A DNA stretch of 19,346 bases from Smittium culicis. Lineage: Eukaryota > Kickxellomycota > Harpellomycetes > Harpellales > Legeriomycetaceae. Every line of letters starts with the position of its first letter. The first letter of the stretch is position 1. The stretch spans positions 1,540 through 20,885 of the forward strand of contig LSSN01000950.1 of the NCBI GenBank assembly GCA_001970855.1, in the 5' to 3' direction. Made by a program: the position numbers and the translations under genes. The notes below the pieces were generated by a model, which saw nothing but the letters and a program-made list of their open reading frames with translations, did not search any database and was not told the DNA's origin. Positions 1-9,165 of the stretch are shown here, piece by piece.

Positions 1-59
1 TATTTTCAAAGTACCCACCCCTCTCACACATATCTAAGATATCTTTCTTATTTAAATAG
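1..59 (+). other. Partial intron of the GDE1-like gene
   Basis: In the frame of the first visible exon there is a stop at 53-55, and the only acceptor between it and the open frame is AG at 58-59 (TTTAAATAG). The exon has no in-frame ATG. This stretch is therefore best read as the 3' end of an intron whose donor lies outside the window. Confidence 0.7.
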
Positions 60-3000
60 AATTTATTCTCAACGATGTGTCGTTTTTGATTGATGCAAGT
101 GATGCGTACGCTTACCAAATATCTGCAATTCTCGGCGAGTTTCTGGAAAGTGCCGACTTTGAAAAAAATTCCTTTTCGGAATTAGAAAGCGGGAAATATC
201 AAATAGTGAATTTATTTGACAGAATAGTAAATTACAAAATCGAGATATTTGAAACTTACCAAAAACTAATCTCCTCTTTAATGTAAGTTTAAGTTATTAA
301 AAAATGAAAATTTTAATGAAAATCAAGCCCAAGAAAATATCAGCATTGATCCAAAACTGATTTAATATAAAAATAAATCTGACTCAACGTCATTTTTTTT
401 TCTCGAAATTTAGCGAAAAAATTCCAGCAGACCACAAACATGATTTCACTTCAGCATTTAATGACTGCGTAAATGAAAGCTCTGAGTTAATAGAAAAAAT
501 TACAAAGATAAATTCAATTCTTATCTCTAACGACTATATCAATTTGAAGAAAGAAATGCCTGGAATAAAATTCAATAAATACAGGTCAGAACTTTATGAT
601 TCTACAACTTCCTTTAATGCCTTTTTTTTTTTTTTCGCCATTATCAACTTTAGTCTGCTTTCTTATCTAAATTAGCAATGAATTCTTTTCAAAAGTAAAG
701 TCGGATGTATTTTCTGCTGTTTTGGCATGCTTTGAAGCTGATTTAGAAAAGTTTAATTTCTTCTCTAAACACTCTGAAAGCATCATTCAATATCGATGCT
801 TTGGCTTTTCTATTCTTGATATTATAGGCATTTATTATACACTTTTCTAAATATTATTTATTTTACAAATTTAAAAATATTCATCTAATCATGGACTCTA
901 TTTTTAAATATAGGATTTACAGGGAATTCAGATTTTTTAAAAAATATCGCCGAGATTCACTGTCAAGAAAATTGGTTTAAATCTCTATTAAACTATCAGC
1001 TCTACTCTAATTTGGATAGTTCTGACTTAGCAACATTGCTCGGAAACTTTGAATCTGGGAAAATCCTTAAAGCCTCAAAAGAAAATTCTATAATTTCCGA
1101 TCCTCGCAAGCATGAGAAAAGTCTTAATATCCAAACCAAGACAAATATGGAGGGCTTGAATAAAAAAAAAAATGAAGCTCTCAAAAACCAAGCTGTAATC
1201 GAAATAGTTATGAGAAAAGATCCTCTATATGATGCAACATCATCTCTTAGAAAATACCCTCCATACGTATACATTCTTTATGATGCCTATAATTCTATTG
1301 TCAATATGGAATCTTACGGAATAAGCAAAAAACTAGACAAAAATTTAGTCCACTGTGTCTTTCAAGATATGTCTTCTAAGAATGATAAGAGCTTTATTTT
1401 AAAGAGCTTAAAAGCCTATATTAATGTCGGAGAGCCTTTTAAGCTAAATGTCCATAAGATTTTGATGAACGGCGATATATTTAAGCTTTTGATGCTTATT
1501 GAATCTCCAAATACTGAAAAATTATCTCAAGGCGTTAGTTACATGTTTGTAGAAAATAGTGTTATTTCTTCCCAGATAAATAGTGGCGATTCATCTCATA
1601 GCGGAACATTTGAACCGTTTATAGATGCAAATAATCTAGTTTTGCAAAATGAAGGAGCTCAATACAGCTTTGAATTTGGAGCTAAAAAAGCTAAAGTTCG
1701 TCTAAGCAACGATTCAGAAACTGGTTCTAAAGATGAATTTATAAATTTAGAATACACAGTCTGCTTCCCATTCAAAAATATGGATATGCTTGAGAAATAT
1801 ATAGCTTCAAATCCAAGCCAATGTAAGTTTTTTAATTTTATTGTACGATTTTCACCTAATGATTTTTAAATAATTAATTAGTGTCGATAAAAAATCCCTT
1901 GCTTTGTGGGCACAGGGGTTATGGAATGAACTTCCCTATTGATAAAAGTAAAAATAAACTCCAGGTAGGCGAAAACACGGTTTTATCAATGAACCAAGCA
2001 GCTTTATCAAAGACTGACTTTGTAGAATTTGGTAATTATTATAATTCTATATTTGAACTTCTTTAGATAGATTTAAAAACTACTTTTTAGCTTACAAATC
2101 ACATTTATATAATTTTATATACGTGTATTTATCTTAAGATGTTCAGCTAACAAGTGATTCAGTCCCAATTATTTACCACGATTATATGGTAACTGAAAGC
2201 GGTACAAAGTGCAAGGTTATTGATATAAGCAAAGATGAATTTCTAAGCTTAGGAAAGGCTTCATCAGATATAACGCAGGCTAAACGCAGCCAATTAAAAA
2301 AGTCTTATTCCAGTAATGATTTAAAATGGGATGGTCGAAATGAGTATGATAAATATCCAAAATCTAAAGGGAACAGCAATTCTACTATTCAGGATCATTT
2401 AACAACTTTGATAAATCTATTAGAGGTAACCGAGTTTATTTGATTATACAATTATTTTATGAATGAAATCATTTTGAATATATATAACCTATCTAAACTA
2501 ACACAAATTTGTTAAATTTAGAACTTGGAACCTGGAGTAGGTATTGATGTAGAAGTAAAGTACCCAATGATTGATGAATCAAGGTTTTTTGGGATTACAA
2601 AAGTCTTTGAGATGAACTGGTTTGTTGATAAAATTTTGGAAGTAATTTTTGAGCATTTAAATAGCAAAAGTAAGAAAAGATTTCAATAAATAGTAAATTA
2701 TTATTTTATAATTAGGCCTAATAATTTTTTTTTTTCTTGTGTACAATTTACAGAGGGAGAAAATAGACCAATAATGTTTTCATCTTTCCATCCAGAAATC
2801 TGCTTTTTGCTGTCGCAGAAATTAGGGGGCGTTATTCCGGTATTATTTTTGTCTATTGGAGGAGGAATGCAGTTTGTGATGGATCATTACTCAGGAAATA
2901 GTTTATCTGCTGCTATTGAGCATTGTATTAAAAACGACTTGAGTGGGATAATTAGCGAGTGCAAAGTTCTCATTGCTAATCCTCAGCTTATTAGACTTGT

Positions 3001-3248
3001 TAAAAGTTTTGGACTTAGTATATGTAGCTATGGGTCACTTAATAACAACATAGATGATGTGCAAGTCCAAGTCGATAATGGACTAAACATGATTATAACG
3101 GTATCTAATTGCTTTAAATTTTCTATGAGAAGAATAGCATACAATCACTTATTTATTGGTATATTTTATATTAATTTACATCGAATTAACTAATATGATT
3201 ATTTAGGATAGCATCCGTCATGTTCGAAAAACGGTCAAAGGCCAGTAG
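60..3248 (+). CDS. GDE1: Glycerophosphocholine phosphodiesterase, GDE1-like, 5'-partial, 9 visible exons
   Basis: Hydrolyses glycerophosphocholine to choline and glycerol-3-phosphate in the cytosol (known for fungal Gde1). My exons are 60-282, 414-584, 676-827, 914-1822, 1882-2031, 2139-2425, 2522-2669, 2754-3100 and 3207-3248. All phases agree and give 808 visible residues. The C-terminal half is a complete GDPD domain: GHRG at visible residues 494-497, GENT at 514-517, VEFDVQ at 532-537, IIYHD at 545-549, VEVKYP at 640-645 and FSSFHP at 688-693, so the catalytic His and metal-binding acidic residues are all present. A polar insert lies at about 565-610. Residues 1-480 are poorly conserved: I see neither a clear SPX domain (expected upstream of the window) nor convincing ankyrin repeats. 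The protein ends VRKTVKGQ. The first acceptor (AG at 58-59) means at least one exon lies outside. Identification is very secure; the first three exons are less so because they show no known motif. Confidence 0.93.
828..913 (+). other. Non-canonical GC-AG intron (86 nt) in the GDE1-like gene
   Basis: The exon ending at 827 reads ...SILDII plus one base, and the exon starting at 914 reads (G)FTGNSDFLKN. No GT occurs between the end of the conserved reading and the in-frame stop at 847-849. The only donor that joins the frames is GC at 828-829 (ATAG|GCATTT), with acceptor AAATATAG at 906-913. The other seven complete introns are GT-AG: 283-413, 585-675, 1823-1881, 2032-2138, 2426-2521, 2670-2753 and 3101-3206. 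Confidence 0.65.
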
Positions 3249-3321
3249 TAGTTATTAGTTGCCACATTTTTCTAACTGATTTTTTTATAGTTTTCATATA
3301 TCGTTTAAGTAAATTGAAAAT

Positions 3322-3327
3322 AATAAA
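3322..3327 (+). terminator. Polyadenylation signal of the GDE1-like gene
   Basis: An AATAAA hexamer lies 74 nt after the stop codon at 3246-3248, in AT-rich DNA. It is placed where a eukaryotic cleavage and polyadenylation signal would be expected. The motif is common in DNA of this composition, so confidence is moderate. Confidence 0.45.
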
Positions 3328-3397
3328 TTTTCTAAGCATATTTTTGGAATAATATGCTTTTTTATTTTGATTGTGAAATGGATTGAATAGTTTTATT

Positions 3398-3778
3398 TTA
3401 TTTTATTTTTTTTGTTTTGTTGTCTACATTTGTGGCAACTATTTTAGTTATAGGGTTAATAAAAAACAATTTAAAAGTAGACAATCCAATTTCACGTTTT
3501 TTGATTGGACAAATAATTTGTAACAATGGCCAAAATTTATTTTTTTTGGAATTTTTTGTTGGATTAATTCTTTCGAGCGGCATAATAAAACCCCCAAAAG
3601 CGATTGTTTTTGGCAAATCAAGCATTAAGAAAAATCCTTTTCTGGTTAGTTGAAGCCAGTTCAACAACAATAAAAGCTGCTTAATATTTATATAAAAATC
3701 AGCTGTGGATGAATGAAAAAATAAAATTAAAAAGACCTCACCTTTCATATATCCTTCCTCCTTCATTTTACACACCAA
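3398..3778 (-). CDS. Doubtful small ORF or relic between two + strand genes
   Basis: A 126-codon frame is open on the minus strand from ATG at 3778. A shorter reading from the internal Met at the MLDLPKTIAFGGF segment gives about 75 residues. It is basic and ends in a lysine-rich tail (KTKKIK). The 5' half contains a plausible intron: donor AAAG|GTGAGG near 3741 and a CTAACCAG acceptor context near 3642, so the unspliced frame may be wrong. An overlapping + strand frame (3417-3653) is also open, which means the openness may reflect low stop density. I recognise no family. It would be transcribed divergently from the membrane-protein gene at 3829. It could be a fast-evolving small gene, a decayed exon or chance. 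Confidence 0.25.
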   Translation of the reverse strand: MVCKMKEEGYMKGEVFLILFFHSSTADFYINIKQLLLLLNWLQLTRKGFFLMLDLPKTIAFGGFIMPLERINPTKNSKKNKFWPLLQIICPIKKREIGLSTFKLFFINPITKIVATNVDNKTKKIK

Positions 3779-3828
3779 AAATATAATATACAGTCATCTT
3801 CAATAAAAGTATCCCTGCGGTAACAATT

Positions 3829-4575
3829 ATGAAGCACGACAAGAATAAAACATCTCAAGATGAATTAGAATCGCTGACAGGTTTAGATTACTTGATTGGA
3901 AAGAGCGAGCAAAATTTAAAGGCACATTCGAAGAAGAACGGTGATAATGGCGAAAACTCAAAACCTCAATACTTAATAGATCAGATTCCGCTCCGGAAGT
4001 TGAAAGCTGGTCAGAAAATGGAAGGAATTCTTGATGGACTTGGTGAAAAGCTTGGAGCGAGTAAAATAGGGAAAAACTCAAGCCACAAGTACGAAAAAGT
4101 CAAGCCTAGCGACCAGCTAGATCAGAGCCAAGATGAGGAAGAAGAGGAAGAAGATGGAGATGTAGAGCTTCCCGCGTGGTTAAACTCGATATTTTACACG
4201 ATTTGTTTGATATTTGTTTACGGCACCTTTATGATCCTAGTCAATCAGCAGTACGGTCAAGAAGTAATAATTAAAGAGGTCGCAATTTCCATGGCCAAAG
4301 CGATGCCTTCTATTGGCTGCTTTGTATATTTCACAAACAGCTACAAAGAGTATAGATTGGTTCGTTTGGCTATGGTAGCTTTAGCATCGTTTTTTGGATG
4401 CTACTTTGTTCATTTAAATTTACACTCGCCTCGCCTCGGTGTTATGAAACGAGCCCCTAGCTTGATTACTCTGTGGGTTTACCTAACATTAATGCTGGAC
4501 ATCAGACCTGCGATTATATCAACTGTTTCAGTGGCTGCATTTTGGATTATTGACCCCTTCAAAACTAGATGGTAA
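3829..4575 (+). CDS. Fungal multi-pass membrane protein, DUF7719-like
   Basis: This intronless 248-residue protein starts MKHDKNKTSQ. The N-terminal 115 residues are hydrophilic, with an acidic run (DEEEEEEDGD, 102-111). They are followed by LPAWLNS and hydrophobic segments at about 120-138, 152-169, 178-197 and 212-241 (the last possibly two helices). The segments LPAWLNSIFY, VNQQYGQ (138-144) and VMKRAPSLITLWVY (205-218) match my memory of the fungal DUF7719 proteins, whose C-terminus has a similar 'MKRAPPLGTLW' stretch. That assignment is from memory and not searched. The function is unknown; location in an internal membrane is inferred from the helices. Base composition is less AT-rich than its flanks, as expected for a conserved gene. 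The start is the first ATG after an in-frame stop region and suits the family's polar N-terminus. Confidence 0.85.
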   Translation: MKHDKNKTSQDELESLTGLDYLIGKSEQNLKAHSKKNGDNGENSKPQYLIDQIPLRKLKAGQKMEGILDGLGEKLGASKIGKNSSHKYEKVKPSDQLDQSQDEEEEEEDGDVELPAWLNSIFYTICLIFVYGTFMILVNQQYGQEVIIKEVAISMAKAMPSIGCFVYFTNSYKEYRLVRLAMVALASFFGCYFVHLNLHSPRLGVMKRAPSLITLWVYLTLMLDIRPAIISTVSVAAFWIIDPFKTRW

Positions 4576-5004
4576 CTTTTTATGACTCTAGTTAGTCCAT
4601 ATCTTAGAAACCAAGATGAATGTATGTAAATCACTTCCAATATATTTACAAATATATATCATACTCGTATCTTCGTTGTTGTAATTATCTCCTTTGCTTG
4701 TAAATTTAGATTTTATAAATCACTTCGTTTACATTTCTATTAGCTCACATTAAAATACTTGCTTTATTCTCTATAAATAAAATCTTTGCTCGATTATTGA
4801 CTTGAGTTTATTGATTTAAATTAATATGTTTTCCTAAAAGCTATTTATGTTAAGTTAATTTAGAAGATTTTGGAAATTTTCTCTAATTTAAAAATTACTA
4901 GAAATAAAAAATGATTATTATCAAAGGAATTAAAACTAGTTCAAAATAGACGTTATTTGATACAGATAGCATTTCATAAATTTATTCAATAGCGATTATA
5001 ATCA
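4576..5004. other. Convergent intergenic region
   Basis: This stretch separates the 3' ends of the + strand membrane-protein gene and the minus strand RING gene. It contains AT-rich probable 3' UTRs, including a minus-strand AATAAA complement (TTTATT near 4981) just past the RING gene stop. I see no ORF, RNA gene or repeat of note. Confidence 0.5.
4776..4781 (+). terminator. Candidate polyadenylation signal of the DUF7719-like gene
   Basis: An AATAAA hexamer lies about 200 nt after the stop codon at 4573-4575, in the AT-rich gap shared with the convergent RING gene. It is only a motif match. Confidence 0.3.
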
Positions 5005-6003
5005 TCAGAGATTAAATCTACAGGACGGGCAAGTAGTAGATCTTTCCATTAACCATAAATCAAGGCATTTGAGGTGAAATATATGCTTGCAAGGGATGCT
5101 TCTAACTTTATCTGACATCTTTATATAGTCTAGGCAAATCGCACAGTTATAATTATTGTCTGTTCCAGTCAGAGATAGTATACTAATATTATCATATATT
5201 TTTGAAACCTCCATTTTTTTAAGAACAGGAGGTGGATGCCTTGGAGAATTAATCGCGGGGTTAATATAAGTACTGTTAATAGTTTTTTTATCGACATTTT
5301 GCAAATCTGATTGATCACCTAGTATATGTAAATTCTTTTTTTCAGTTGGAGACGCTGAGTATAGTTTTTGCGTTGTTGATTGAGTGTCTGAACTTATGCT
5401 ATTTTCATTTTCTGCGTGCTGATTATCAACAGTGTCGCTCGCATCATGCCATAATTCTTTTATTAAACCATGCCTCTCATATTCAAATTTTATTTCTCCA
5501 ATAGGCGTGTAATCTTCAGCACCAAAATTTCCGATTAATCTATTTTCGTTTTTGTCATTTATTATTCTTGAGGCTTTTAACGCTTCTGGTTTATCCAATA
5601 TATTAATCGAAACGAATTCGGGGTCTCTATCTACTTCCAAATTTTGATTAGCGATATATTCTGGAGTCAATTCTGATTGTTTTATTTGGCTCTTATTACC
5701 ATTCTCTGCATTATACTTTTTTTCACTTTCTGTAGTTTCCTCATGGAGTTTTATTTTCTCATGCATCAGGACGCTGTTATTATCATGATTCTTAATATCA
5801 AGTTCTTTTAGCGAAACTATCGGATATTTTTCTAAATCCTTCAGAGAAAAATTAGTTAATCTATTAATAGGTGCAGTTTCGACCGATTCATGATTTAATC
5901 TTTCCCTTAATGGCGCAAATTCCAATTCAAATAACATAGGAACCAACGTAAGTAAGATATAAATAGCACCGAAAAAAATTAATACTATTAGTACTATCGA
6001 CAT
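5005..6003 (-). CDS. Single-pass membrane RING-H2 protein, paralogue 1 (probable E3 ubiquitin ligase)
   Basis: The protein has 332 residues. The N-terminus MSIVLIVLIFFGAIYILL is a membrane anchor (2-24) with little or nothing in front of it. A GLD-like motif follows at 52-65 (FSLKDLEKYPIVSL), then a long polar, Ser/Asn/Glu-rich spacer containing EFVSIN, and an INSPRHPPPVLKK motif at 251-263. A C3H2C3 RING-H2 sits at 287-328: CAIC, 14 residues, CKHIFH, C, an LDLWL segment and CPSC, ending four residues before the C-terminus. All eight zinc ligands and the W/P residues that contact E2 are present. By family knowledge it would recruit an E2 and ubiquitinate membrane or nearby substrates, with the RING in the cytosol (topology inferred). 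It is the first of three same-strand paralogues and is closest to paralogue 2. A 5' exon upstream of the ATG is possible but not resolved. Confidence 0.9.
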   Translation of the reverse strand: MSIVLIVLIFFGAIYILLTLVPMLFELEFAPLRERLNHESVETAPINRLTNFSLKDLEKYPIVSLKELDIKNHDNNSVLMHEKIKLHEETTESEKKYNAENGNKSQIKQSELTPEYIANQNLEVDRDPEFVSINILDKPEALKASRIINDKNENRLIGNFGAEDYTPIGEIKFEYERHGLIKELWHDASDTVDNQHAENENSISSDTQSTTQKLYSASPTEKKNLHILGDQSDLQNVDKKTINSTYINPAINSPRHPPPVLKKMEVSKIYDNISILSLTGTDNNYNCAICLDYIKMSDKVRSIPCKHIFHLKCLDLWLMERSTTCPSCRFNL

Positions 6004-6933
6004 AACTTTATATGCATTAAGCTTGAATCTCTGTATCTACGATAGCAATATCTTTGATATTTGAAACTCTGGCGGCTAAATCGTGTTAGTTATTGAATTT
6101 TTCGAGCTAGAGAATTTATAAAAAATTATTTTTTACTCTAAATTTGTGATACCTTTTATAGTTCTAAATATAATATTTTTATAACATTAATTGTAAGCGA
6201 ACTCTTGCAATATTTAATGTTTTTAGTTTTATTTTTATATTCGTATAAGTATAAGTATTTACTAGCTCTCGATTCTGCCTAACCGTCCCGTTTTTATTTA
6301 ATTTTAGTTTGGTATTGTACAATTGGTATCGTGGTGGTTTTTAACACTCTTTTTTTCAGTTGTTTGATATTATCTAAATTTACAAAATATCTCAAATAAA
6401 ATTATTATATTTTGCGAATTATAGTTGAAAGTATTTAACTCACCACGGATTCTTGCAATTATTAAATTCTACTTGTAAATTCGGGCCAAATATATAATAT
6501 TTGTTGAGTGAAAATATAGAAGCATTGTGAGATAGCTAAATTATAGAATCTCCTCGATATTTATTCATTTACAATATTATTAGATAAGCGAGAATAAAAG
6601 TATCGGAGGGAACTATTAGCTTTTTAGCAGTACAAAGTATTATAAGGGATTCGATACGGAAAGAGCGATTCTTGGCTTTAAGAGTTACAGATTATAAAAT
6701 CGCATTAAAAATAAATTTCCAATGAACAAAACCTGCACATTTTTTTGGCAAATAATATCTGGAAAATGAAATGAATAACTAAAAAATCTATATTTCATTC
6801 CAATTCAGTCGTTGATATTATCAACATAAATACATTTTCCCAACAATATTTAGCTTTAAATAAGCTCTTGTTCATAATATCCTGTATATTATGAGAGATT
6901 GAGGCGTGTGATGAACTTGCTGAATACGGATAA

Positions 6934-7101
6934 ATGATTTATAACATTTCGCCTTCTTCACCTATTTCTGAATTTTCCTATTCCATTTCGCGTAATAAAG
7001 ACCATTTATCTGCAAATAGAAAAATGGTAGAATCTTGCGTCTATAACGACAATATCAAATTGCAATGGTTTTACAGCTTTCAGGTGAAAAGTTTCAGTTG
7101 A
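6934..7101 (+). CDS. Unrecognised small ORF, possible first exon
   Basis: A 55-residue ORF starts MIYNISPSSPISEF and contains NIKLQWFYSFQ. Its codon use and mixed, non-low-complexity residues look more coding than the surrounding DNA. A potential splice donor CAG|GTGAAA lies at 7083/7084 near the end, so the frame could be an initial exon of a spliced gene. I could not find a convincing downstream exon, as the frames after the nearby TTTAG acceptor close quickly. No family is recognised. It may be a relic exon. Confidence 0.25.
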   Translation: MIYNISPSSPISEFSYSISRNKDHLSANRKMVESCVYNDNIKLQWFYSFQVKSFS

Positions 7102-7610
7102 TTATTCTCATTATTATTTAGCCAATTACCTGATTAAAAAATTCTTTAAAAAAAATATCAAAGCCACTAACAATAAGAGATATGAATTTCAAATACGATT
7201 AGGTTACATTGTAAAAAAGTATGTTATTTGATAGCTTAGAGCAGAGCCTTAAAGTAAAAACATATTAAAGATAAGCAATTATTTTTTTGGATCTATCCCC
7301 AAAATAATTAAAAGTATAATTTATTCGAATTTAAAGAAAATTTCTACAAGAAAACAATTTTGAGATCACAGTAATACAATCGCTCCCCCACAGAATATTT
7401 ATCATTCACACGAATTCTAATATATCTCTATTATTCCTTGGAGTACTGTGATACTATTCTACTTTTGTTATGTTTTTGGTATTATAAACCCTGTCAAAGT
7501 AAAATCAATTGTAGACTAGAAATATCACAGATACCCTGAAATATTTTTCTGGTTTTTGTTGATAAAAAATAAAAGATTAATAAGCATTAAACTGAATAAA
7601 AGCTATAATG

Positions 7611-7669
7611 TTACTAATCAATAAACTGAATAAACAAAACTAAAATTAAAAGATTACTAATCAATAAAC
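7611..7669 (+). repeat. Short direct repeat pair
   Basis: The 16-mer TTACTAATCAATAAAC occurs at 7611-7626 and again at 7654-7669. A related AACTGAATAAA is also repeated just upstream and within this stretch. It looks like local duplication in AT-rich DNA, with no evident function. Confidence 0.6.
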
Positions 7670-8164
7670 AATAGTTATAGAGATTTCTAATTCAGATTAA
7701 ATTAGACCTAAAATTTATATAATATCTAATTGTCTGCATAAAAAAATATATTACATTCATGTTTAATCCTTCTCTGTATAACACTGATACATTTTATTTT
7801 AAAAAATATAACCTGGAGTTTAAGCATGATTTCTTTTACTAAATATTCACATTTTAATGGTATATCATTGAATTATTAATTTTATATTGACTTATATTAT
7901 ATTATGAAATGATTGAAGTTTTACGATAAATAAGAACAATTGACTGCTAACTGTGTTTTAAAACCGAATAGGCTATAATATTTCAAATTTATATTACTTC
8001 AAAATCATTAAGAATAATTACATCCAGATAATATACTAACGTAGAATCTTAACTATCACTTTATATCAATTATAGCTAAAAAATATTACTTGGAGAAAAT
8101 AAATTTCATAAAAGAATTAATAATTGCTATTGTTATTTAAACGCTAAAGAAAATGTTATAGAAA

Positions 8165-8720
8165 TGATTTTTCAACCGAGCCCTCCCAGCCGCTCTAACA
8201 GCTCCATCACCACTAGGCATTGATTCAACGGGGCCAGTGAATCACTATACTTTGAATTATAGGTGTTCTTGGAATGTAGATTCAGCACAAAAAGTTTTCC
8301 ATTTTCAGCTCAAAAACTTGATCAGCAATGACAGAATAAAGTTGGCATAAAAAATAATTAGAATTCCATCCAATGAGTTTTTCAACTAGCCCCAACTGGG
8401 CTTCATTAGAATTTGAGAACAAAAAATTGGTGTCAATGCTGATTGAAGTTGGTATGAATCAACCGATCGTTTATTCCACACTCTTCGCTACATAGCGCAG
8501 TCTAATAATAAGTGATCTGGAGACTCAGGAGTTATGTGTTTGCGGTAAGGATAAAATATTATATATTTTTCATTGATGATTTTGGTGTTGGATAGGCGCT
8601 GGGCAGTCCAATAGCTGCCCATTCGCAATTTCCAGATTTATTTTTTTCAGCGTCTTTTTCGAAAGTATTGTCTTGAATCTTTCGCCAGGTGCAGTAAAAG
8701 CACCTAGTTGTGCTATTGAT
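8165..8720 (-). pseudogene. Decayed LINE (non-LTR retrotransposon) C-terminal fragment
   Basis: This segment is visibly richer in G+C than its flanks. On the minus strand it reads as coding sequence scattered over all three frames. The clearest piece is at 8497-8526, ESPDHLLLDC, preceded by YRKHITP and further upstream by YWTAQRLSNT. This matches the Cys/His knuckle after the reverse transcriptase domain of LINE ORF2 proteins (general form C-x2-C...E-x-H-x-L-x2-C), with the first cysteines lost. Frames change and in-frame stops occur just after the knuckle (a TAG two codons after LLLDC). Further downstream LVEKLIGWNSN and NSKYSDSLAPLNQ lie in different frames. No reverse transcriptase catalytic core is present. 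It is a dead 5'-truncated or eroded copy. The family is recognised by motif only. Confidence 0.6.
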
Positions 8721-9165
8721 TATTAAATCTTTAATATCTGATAAATTATCTGCTTTAGAGTAAAAAAAAACTATATATACTCCAGTTTTTTATGAAATAG
8801 TTCTCTAATATTAACGATATACTATTAGGAAAACCTGGGGGAAAAAATCATAATATTGTTTGTTTCGTTTTTAAATAAAAAAAAGTCTATAAATAGAAGA
8901 TTTTTGGTGCGATTTAGGCAAAAATAATCAATTATAGAACTGAATGTTCTAAATCAAGAAATTTTATTTACAATAATTAGATTTTCAGTATTTTCTAGAC
9001 ATTTTCAAGTATTTGATTGCAAGCGGTGGTTATATTAACTAAATTATAACTATTTATAATATTAAAACTTTTATTTTATTATTTTATTCTGAGCATTTAT
9101 AAATGATTGATATATAATGATGTTTTTAATAATATTACTATGTCTTTTTATGGTTTTATATAGAT
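8721..9165. other. AT-rich intergenic spacer, probably including the RING paralogue 2 3' UTR
   Basis: Nothing is identifiable apart from homopolymer runs and TTTATT complements (for example near 9070) that could serve as minus-strand polyadenylation signals. Confidence 0.4.

Larger units (their letters stand above)
6004..8164. other. Gene-poor AT-rich spacer with weak coding traces
   Basis: About 2.2 kb upstream of RING paralogue 1. It presumably carries that gene's promoter, but I cannot point to a core element. It contains a 55-residue ORF (6934-7101, listed separately), a 45-codon open stretch at about 6585-6725 without a start codon, and a local direct repeat at 7611-7669. The rest is AT-rich sequence with frequent stops on both strands. 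Confidence 0.5.

Noticed and set aside
1002..1274. 90-codon minus-strand frame
   Set aside because: It lies entirely inside a well-supported + strand exon of the GDE1-like gene and is its antisense shadow.
3827..4081. 84-codon minus-strand frame
   Set aside because: Antisense shadow of the DUF7719-like coding sequence.
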